Shown: in pieces, positions 57,600 through 64,000 of the stretch
Numbering within the stretch: the stretch's first letter is position 1
How the letters are laid out: each line of letters starts with the position of its first letter
DNA from: Vombatus ursinus
Taxonomy: Eukaryota; Chordata; Mammalia; Diprotodontia; Vombatidae
Length of the DNA: 64,000 nt
Direction: 5' to 3'
Assembly (NCBI RefSeq): GCF_900497805.2
Contig: NW_020945064.1
Location: 8,575,708 to 8,639,707, forward strand
The notes under the pieces: model-generated
What the model saw: only the letters and a program-made list of their open reading frames with translations
Told to the model about the DNA's origin: nothing
Databases searched by the model: none
Made by a program: the position numbers and the translations under genes

Positions 57600-57855
57600 C
57601 TTAAATAGTATTTAGATAACACTTTTACGCTTTGCAGAGCTCTTTACAAATACTTTATCATTTTATCCTCATAGCCATCCTGGGATGTATGTGCTATTAC
57701 TATATCCATTTTACTGATGAGAAAATTGAGGCAGACAGAGGTTGTGACTTGTCCAGGGGTCCCATGGCTAGAAAGCGTCTGAGGTTAGATTTGAACTCCG
57801 GTCTTCCTGACTCCAGGTTCACTGTTCTACCCACTGCACCATTTAGGTGCCCTTA
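57600..57855 (-). mobile_element. MIR-class SINE, near full length
   Basis: 'tttgcagagctctttacaaa', 'ttttactgatgagaaaattg', 'gatttgaactccggtcttcc', 'cactgcaccatttaggtgcc'. Confidence 0.8.
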
Positions 57856-57909
57856 AATCTGTGGGACCCATCTGACCTTCCCCTGGGGAATAAAGATGAC
57901 ATTGAAAGA

Positions 57910-58190
57910 GAATCCAGAGGAAATATCACTTACTGGTTGTGCCTTTGGGCAAGTCAAAGTGACTCCATTTCCTTGTCTGTGAATGGGACCATTCACTGGG
58001 CTCTTATGAGAATGCAGTGAAACAAGCCGAGAAGGAGCTCTGGGCTTGGAGAACCTGGATTCCAGTCCTCGCTTTGCTGCTTGCTGCAGTCCCTTGGTCA
58101 GGTCACCCTTCTGCCACTTGCTTACTGTGTGTGACCTTGGCACTTACTTCCCTCCTCATCTGTAAATGGAGACTTAGGGCTCGGGTGACC
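57910..58190 (+). mobile_element. Two MIR fragments
   Basis: 57910-58000 ('ttactggttgtgcctttggg') and 58015-58190 ('agctctgggcttggagaacc', 'ttactgtgtgtgaccttggc'). Confidence 0.55.
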
Positions 58191-58329
58191 TCTTCTGTCC
58201 CTCCCACTCTGGATGCTGCAGCCCTTTCATAGCACAGCCACCTTGAAACAAGCGATTGGAAGGAATGTGTATTACTCTAGCTAGCCTTCAGTGCTGTTGT
58301 GTGTCAGTGGTAATACCATAGCCAGATAC

Positions 58330-58497
58330 TTGTGCTTCAAATGACTGACTTCACATGTATATTTGATGTCTGTTGCTTGCCTTCTCAGGAAGGAGGGAGA
58401 GAATTTGGAACTCAGAATTTTAAAAATGAATGTTAAGAATTATTTTATATGTAATAGGGAAATGTTTAACAAAATAAATAAAAATGTCTGTTAATAA
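58330..58497 (+). mobile_element. L1 3' end, second subfamily
   Basis: 'tgatgtctgttgcttgcctt', 'gagagaatttggaactcaga', 'tttaaaaatgaatgttaaga', then 'aataaataaaaatg'. It ends only about 150 bp before exon 3. Confidence 0.65.
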
Positions 58498-58646
58498 GAG
58501 TGAGCTAACCAACCTATTCCCACCTGAATTTCTAACCTTTGCTGGTCCTGACTAAAATTGACAAACCTCCTTGGGCTTGGTTCCGTGCTCTTTGAGGATG
58601 TGCTAATAACTTTGCACCCTTTCCTTCATTTTGTTTCATTTTGCAG

Positions 58647-58752
58647 GAGAGGTCTCCAATTTGAGCCCCCAGTTATCGTTTGAAGGCACCAATCTAGATG
58701 TTGGGAACATAGTGTTGGCGTTATACAGTGGACTCTTTGCCTACGGTGGCTG
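58647..58752 (+). CDS. SLC7A5: SLC7A5 (LAT1) exon 3
   Basis: A 106-bp exon between TTTTGCAG and TG|GTAAGA that encodes residues 241-275 plus two bases of Trp276: GEVSNLSPQLSFEGTNLDVG, then NIVLALYSGLFAYGGW. It holds the extracellular loop between TM5 and TM6 and the first half of TM6. Phe271 corresponds to human Phe252, the aromatic gate over the substrate pocket, and the following AYGG is the unwound stretch of TM6. Differences from human (GDVSNLDPNFSFEGTKLDVG) are confined to the loop. The exon has no ATG and is too short for ORF callers; it was found from the splice sites and the protein match. Confidence 0.96.
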
Positions 58753-59611
58753 GTAAGATGCTGGAGTATCTTCGTTTGCTTCACGTAGAATGTTGTAGCT
58801 CAGTTGACCGTGTCCTGTGGTCATTGGGCCACTTTTTGACATCCTTTGCTTCTGTCCCATAGGAACAGCAGGTGTTATACTGGGGCACGAGTCAAACAGT
58901 CTCTGAGCTGCCCCTCATGCCCATAGTTACCTGAATTCTGGATCAGGTTGGGCCGTGAAGCGAGAACACATAGGTTTTTAAGAGGCTACAGGAAGCAAGA
59001 GTACTTGGTCAACAAGGAACACCTGCTTGCCTGGATGGCAGCAGATCTGGGGGCCCAGGGCTCTTGTGGAAACACACCTTCCAAGTATCCCTCTATTTGG
59101 GGAAAAAACTGATTAGTACAGAGCAAAATGGCTTAGGTCGTGGCTGGCCTCGTAGGCAGTCCCAGGCTGTCCAGCCCAGCCACATCATCCTCCAGACTGG
59201 ACTTTCCATTTGCTGCTTCCACAGTCACTGAGGGATCATTGTGATGGGAGTCCCTGGGCATCCTTGTTTACAGAAAATTCCTCCTTTATTTCTGCCACCT
59301 AATAAGAAGCCTCTTCGACTCAAATATTTTTACACCTTCCCATAGTTATGAACCATTAATTAATTAATCTATCAAAGTTTACAGAGACAGGGTGGTTTGG
59401 GGGGGCAGTGAAGCAACTGTATCATATGGATGGTAATACTGCCTCTGGCTTGGAGACCGAGGAACAGAGGAATAGATTGAGGAGACTGAGTCACGTTAAT
59501 GGAGTGACTCCATTTTTGTCTAATGTGCCTTCTATTTTACTTCAGATATGTCCACATTAAAATCCACATTCCAAAGATATGAACATGTAAACACTTCCCC
59601 TTCCCTCCAGT

Positions 59612-59862
59612 TGTTCAAGTTTCAGTCGTGTTTGACTCACTGTGACCTCATTTGAAGTTTTCTTGGCAAGGATACTGGAGCAGTTTGCCATTTCCTTCTC
59701 CAGCACATTTTACAGATGACGAAACTGAGTCAAAGAGGGTGAAGTGACTTGCTCAGGGTCACGCAGCCAGTAAAGTGTCTGAGACTGGATTTGAACTCAG
59801 GAAGACGAGCTTGACTCTAGGCCTGGTGCTCTGTGCACTATGACGCCCCTTAGCTGCTCCTC
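59612..59862 (-). mobile_element. Mar-1-type SINE, reverse, full length
   Basis: Starts with the reversed RTE-like tail ('tttcagtcgtgtttgactca'), then 'tcttggcaaggatactggag', 'tgacttgctcagggtcacgc' and the head 'cgccccttagctgc'. Confidence 0.92.
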
Positions 59863-59974
59863 TCTCCAGCAGGCTAGATAATGGAGAGTTCAGTAGTAAG
59901 AGAATAGAGAACTCTTGTGGCTGACTGGAGTCTCACTAGGACTGTCTGCTGGTGACTGACCCCGCGATGGCGAG

Positions 59975-60115
59975 CAGCTGAGTACCGCTGTGCGCCTGGC
60001 GCTGTGCCAAGCACTGGATCCCAGATCCAGGCCCATGCTCTTGTGGGTTCAGAGGCTGAAGGATGAGCCTCTTAAGAGGAGGGACAGAACCAAACAGGGA
60101 CCAGATGGGGAGTGA
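59975..60115 (-). mobile_element. Possible L2 3' end
   Basis: 'gtgcgcctggcgctgtgcca', 'agcactggatcccagatcca'; otherwise weak. Confidence 0.4.
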
Positions 60116-60729
60116 AGGTTTGGAGCGGCTGGGCCAGCTCTAGGGGAGCACTAACCCACTTTGGTTAGCCACAAGGCCTGGGGAAGTTTTCTGGTGCCGT
60201 TCCTCCGTTCTTGCCTTTTGGCCACCTTCATGCTGCTGCCAGATCAGAGCAGATACCCACTGTAGGTTTCTCAGGGCCCTACGAGGAGGTGACGTTGCCT
60301 ACTAACTTAGGAGTTCTTGGAGCACTTAGGTTTCTGTTTGATGGGAAATAACTGGGGACCTCACCCCAGGAGTCTCTCCTAATCTGGGTGGCCGTTGCCT
60401 AACTTTGAAGCGGATGAGGCTTAGCTTGTGGACTGCGACCCATCCCAAGGTATCCATTCCTTGGGCCTAGAAAGCTCTATCTCATGTCTGGAGCCCTTGG
60501 AGCCAGGACAGCCCTCCTTTGGAACCAAGTCTTGTCCAGAGGGTTTATTCTTGGCCCTCGAGTCCCTGGAACCCATTTTCTTACCAGATCTGAGCCCCAG
60601 AGGTGGTGGGAGGGAGATCTTCTTTGGCAGCTACTTCTAGCCCATTCTCCCATCTCTGTTGATTTCATTGTCGGTTTTCTGAAGACCCCAGTGAAGGGAA
60701 ATATTTAAACTCTGTCTTTTAAATTTCAG

Positions 60730-60774
60730 GAATTATTTGAATTTTGTCACAGAGGAGATGATAAACCCTTACAG
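60730..60774 (+). CDS. SLC7A5: SLC7A5 (LAT1) exon 4
   Basis: A 45-bp exon between AATTTCAG and AG|GTATGT. With the two bases from exon 3 it completes Trp276, then encodes NYLNFVTEEMINPY and two bases of the next codon, Arg in human. This is the second half of TM6; Asn277 and Tyr278 correspond to human Asn258 and Tyr259 at the substrate pocket. The cumulative coding length is 872 bases (290 codons plus 2). No match to the next human segment (NLPLAIIISLPIVTLVYVL) occurs before base 64000, so exon 5 lies outside the window. Confidence 0.95.
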
Positions 60775-61094
60775 GTATGTTTAATGAATGGAGACATTAT
60801 GATTATGACTTTGATGAACTGCAGAATAATCTGAGCTTTTCTGAAAATGAATCCAAGGTTCAGGCATTTGAGCTAACGCTGTATGTGATGGGACTTTGTA
60901 GGGTTCTGTCTCCAGTCAAATAAAACAAAACTTACCACAACCCCACGCCTGTCACATTTCAGTTCTCCTGTCCTCATAAAAATCAGTTGCCCTTTTCTTG
61001 GAGGTTGGGGTGCTGAGAGTTCAGGATAGATCTGGTCAGAGGTTAGCAGAAAGAGCTTTGATTCTTGTCACCAATCTGCCAAGAACTTGCTGGT

Positions 61095-61415
61095 CACAGC
61101 TGGCATTTACATGACAGCTTAAGGTCGGCAAGATGCTTTACAAATGTGTGAGCCTCACAGCCACTCTGGAGATGTAGGTGCTGCTATTCCTTCCATTTTA
61201 CAGATAAATAAACTGAGGCAGGCAGATTAAAGGACTTACCCAGGGTCACCTAGCTTAGTATCTGAGGCCAGATTTGCACTCGGGTCCTCCTGACTCCAGG
61301 CTTAGTGCTGTGCACTCTGGCGCCCTCTGAAGTCACTACCCCTCTCTGGGCCTCAGCTCCCTCATCCATAAAATGAGGGGGTTGGACCAGACAGCTTTCA
61401 CTTTGTGATCCCGTA
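61095..61415. mobile_element. MIR-class SINE (-) followed by MIR (+)
   Basis: 61095-61330 reverse ('gctggcatttacatgacagc', 'ttacagataaataaactgag', 'gacttacccagggtcaccta'). 61335-61415 forward ('ctgggcctcagctccctcat'). Confidence 0.7.
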
Positions 61416-62339
61416 ATCACCACTGACCTTCCATCTTGGGTGCAAGGTTGGGAGACAGGGCCCAAGGATGGGACCTCACCTCTTCGCTCTCCTTGGAAGG
61501 AGCTGTGTCCCACCCTGCTAACATTTGGTGTTCAGAATCACAAGTGTACCCAGCCAGGAAAGGCTCGGCAAACCCATTGGAAGAGCTCCAGAGATGCCAT
61601 TGGGAACATGGACTCAGAGAGCTGACCAGGGCTCTGATAAGGCTGCAGCTGGACTGAGCTCAGGACTGGTGCAGGCCGGGCTGGAGAGATGGTTGGTCTG
61701 GAAGGCAGGAGACGGGAGGTCTTACTGGATGGCTAAATGAGGAGATCTGTCGTTAGATTATTTTTTAAATAGAGAAGCATTTGCCATCAAGTGTGTTTGC
61801 TCAAAGACGGGCGCACTGAGGATTTCCCTTGGAAGAAAGGAAACCGCAGTAAAAGCTGAAGGAGAAGGGAAGCATTTTCAGGACCAGCCAGTCTTCCTTA
61901 CCTTTGTGGTATAAAGGGAGGGAGCTGTAAGCATGAGAGCAGTCTGAGCGTCAGCACAAGCCACTGTCCAGCTGAGCACAAGGCAGTTAGGACTTCTGGA
62001 AGAGGCAGCCGAGATGATTCCTTTGGTCGCTGCCAGCTAGTCTTGAGGCCCGTGGAGATTCCTCAGAGCCAGTACTATGTATTGACGTGGAACGCTTCTC
62101 AGCTAGCCATCTTTCTCTTTCTCTTACCTTGAAGGTAGCTGCTGCTACCTCCACACATCCTAGAGATCCTATAGACCTGCCCTCTCATGTTATAGAGGAA
62201 AAGGTCAGAGGTAGCAGGTAGTAGGTCCAGGATTTCAGCCAAGGCCCTGACCCACATGCAGTTACCTTGCTCTACTCAGCAAGGTGAAATGGCAGCCAAC
62301 ATTCTCAGCTTGATTCTCTGTGCCATGGGAGTAGACAGA

Positions 62340-62530
62340 GACGTTTAAGATGGGATGGGGCCCTGCCTGCAAAGAGCTCCTCGTCTAGCCGAAGTGACAC
62401 GCACATAACTGGCCACCAGTGAGACCATGCGGTGCGTGATCTGGGCCAGAGGAGGTATCACCAGTGGGCTGGACTGAGTGGTCAAGGAAAGGCCTCATTA
62501 GCAGAAGCAGGCGGACCTGAGAAGGATAGC
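62340..62530 (-). mobile_element. L2 fragment
   Basis: 'ggccctgcctgcaaagagct', 'ctcctcgtctagccgaagtg', 'gtggtcaaggaaaggcctca'. Confidence 0.6.
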
Positions 62531-62984
62531 TGGGCTGGGGTGCGATGGAGCAGCTTTTCGGGCCCCCTGTCTTTCTGTGCATTCCCCTTACACCAGAAGG
62601 CCAGCCGTGTGAAGGTCCCGAGGGTAGGAGGGCTGATTGAGGTTTTTGTCTCACCATCTGGTAACGGGCTGTTTTGGGGCCAGACACGGGAGATGAGATC
62701 CAGGGTTAGGGGAAAGTGAGCAGGGGAACCCTGGAGGCCTGAGAGCTGGGGAGGTGGCAAGGCTTAGGGCCTTGGGGTAGGTAGGGATTAGGAAAATAGC
62801 TTGGCATTCTGGTGTCCTGTTAAGTAGTTTGACCTGTCTTTGTAACTAGAGTACATTAGATTTGCATGTTCACAGGTACCTTACTTGCATTGTTTGGAAG
62901 GGGCCTAGTATCCTTGCTTTCACTGCTTCCTCATGGGACCAGGACACCTCTAGGTGCAGTGGACAAGTCCTCTGGACTTCCCAT

Positions 62985-63115
62985 CAAAGGCCTGGCTTCA
63001 GGCCCCTGCTTTGCCCCTTACTGCATGTGAGGCCTTAGGCAGTCACTGAAAGCCTTGGAGCCCCTATTTCCTCATTTCTAAATGGAGAGGGGCAGACTTG
63101 GTCTAGGGCTATGAG
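62985..63115 (+). mobile_element. MIR fragment
   Basis: 'ttactgcatgtgaggcctta', 'cctatttcctcatttctaaa'. Confidence 0.5.
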
Positions 63116-63489
63116 AATCCAAGTTGAGTTAGACTTTTTATTTTTATATATATTGGGGGAGAGGGGTAGGGATAGAATCAATACAACAGAATTTGCTTCA
63201 GGCAGGCCTTGTACTATTTTGTCAAGCACTTGCTGCAATGCTGGGTAAGAACAAAAGTAGGTATTGGCCAGTCACTGAAACACAAATCAGCTCCTCATTG
63301 TAGCTCCTGGTACACTATGTTTGATTCTGTAATAGGACTGGATTTTAATGGTGAGGGGATATTATTGAAATCTCTTGGAGCCTTAGGGTTATTCTCAATA
63401 TCACTTCTTGTCTGTTATTGGAGGTTTAGAATGTACATATGTAGATTATTTAGAATCACCAGTGTTAATATCATACAGTAGAGCTGGCT

Positions 63490-63625
63490 AACATAGTGTT
63501 TATGCTTATCAATTGCTTAATATCAATTTTATTTTCAAAACAATCTATCAACTAAGTGTAGGTGGTACAAGTCATCTCCATTTTGCAGAAGGGGAAACTG
63601 AGGTTCAGCAGAATCACCATGTTTC
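63490..63625 (-). mobile_element. MIR fragment
   Basis: 'ggctaacatagtgtttatgc', 'ccattttgcagaaggggaaa'. Confidence 0.5.
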
Positions 63626-63960
63626 CTCTCATTCGTTTCTATCCCATTGAAGTGCAGTGTACTTCGGGCTTCTTGTTAGTTTTATGCTTTTTGGCCCAAA
63701 TTTTGATATACTTGTTGAGTCGTTGACAATCATTCCATTGATCTGGACCCTCTTGGCCAGCACTTCTGGACTCTCATGGCCTGCGTCCCATTGTCAGTGC
63801 TGACAAAAAACTCATTTTCTTTATTTGAGTCATTGGTCCTCACAAGGAATTTGGTGTGGACAGGGTCCAGATATGCACATCTGTAGATTTCCACCAAGGT
63901 GGATAATGGGGTCTCCAAGGTATCACGTACATATCTGGTACATGATTCCCTTTCTCTCAC
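63625..63960 (-). pseudogene. Unrecognised protein-like stretch, possible processed fragment
   Basis: On the minus strand 63960-63730 reads MRERESCTRYVRDTLETPLS and ends near FFVSTDNGTQAMRV. A second frame overlaps its 3' end and stays open through HESPEVLAKRVQINGMIVND and SISKFGPKSIKL to a stop near 63628. Two adjoining, protein-like frames suggest an old processed gene with one shift. I do not recognise the family, and chance is possible. Confidence 0.25.
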
Positions 63961-64000
63961 CCCACGGAGAATGCAGACAACCAGAGGACTCTTACACGGA

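Larger units (their letters stand above)
42283..58646. other. Intron 2, overview
   Basis: Less repeat-dense than intron 1. Large stretches with no repeat I can name are 43765-46370, 46565-49495, 50795-52015, 52335-53705, 53870-55110 and 55370-56930. They hold only short ORFs without recognisable protein similarity. The interval 53020-53230 is relatively rich in CpG. Confidence 0.55.
19268..64000 (+). other. SLC7A5: SLC7A5 gene body, 5' part (partial gene)
   Basis: The gene runs off the right edge. Introns are 19863-42156, 42283-58646, 58753-60729 and 60775 onward; all visible junctions are GT/AG. The intron phases (1, 1, 2, 2) keep a single open frame through all four exons. A long first intron after a GC-rich first exon fits the human gene. 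About 55% of the protein is encoded here, up to the end of TM6; TM7-TM12 and the C-terminal tail are not in the window. Confidence 0.95.
58753..64000. other. Introns 3 and 4 (start), overview
   Basis: Intron 3 (58753-60729) holds a reverse Mar-1 SINE and a possible L2 piece; 58755-59610 and 60120-60729 look unique. Intron 4 holds MIR and L2 fragments; 60780-61090, 61420-62335, 62535-62980 and 63120-63485 show nothing I can assign. Confidence 0.55.

Overview
The window is mammalian, almost certainly marsupial, genomic DNA. It carries the 5' half of one protein-coding gene on the + strand, SLC7A5 (LAT1, the CD98-associated large neutral amino acid transporter). Exon 1 (19268-19862), exon 2 (42157-42282), exon 3 (58647-58752) and exon 4 (60730-60774) join in frame through four consensus splice donors and three acceptors. 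They give 290 codons plus two bases of a transporter that is 507 residues long in human. The remaining exons lie beyond the right edge. No second functional gene, tRNA, snRNA or CRISPR array is visible.

The marsupial assignment rests on repeats. There are tRNA-derived Mar-1-type SINEs with an RTE/BovB-like tail, a shorter poly(A)-tailed relative, a marsupial-type L1 3' end with an 11-bp target-site duplication, hAT MITEs of the kind common in opossums and Australian marsupials, and many old L2, CR1/L3 and MIR/THER-1 copies. I saw no copy of the abundant Monodelphis SINE whose tail contains 'cagaaggtaagggttt'. I therefore lean towards an Australian marsupial, as an inference only.

Layout. 1-18385: intergenic DNA made mostly of old repeats, with a 7SL (SRP) RNA retropseudogene inside an L2 fragment (1003-1293), a perfect 59-bp hairpin (9281-9339), a truncated L1 (12565-13447) and a decayed YBX3-like retropseudogene (about 13816-13990). 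18386-18675: a tandem repeat of A-B-A-B form abutting a CpG island (about 18690-19900) that holds the presumed promoter and exon 1. 19930-20690: a 62-bp minisatellite broken by a 10-N gap, then a degenerate array. 19863-42156 (22.3 kb), 42283-58646 (16.4 kb) and 58753-60729 (2.0 kb) are introns 1-3; intron 4 starts at 60775 and runs off the window. A second 10-N gap lies in a (GT)n tract at 32810-32819.

SLC7A5 exchanges leucine, other large neutral amino acids, thyroid hormones and L-DOPA across the plasma membrane and needs SLC3A2 (4F2hc) as partner. The cysteine that bonds to SLC3A2 and the TM1 and TM6 substrate-site motifs are all encoded here. The predicted N-terminus is 19 residues longer than in human. 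Novelty lies in the repeats and local structure around the gene; I found no undescribed multi-gene system.
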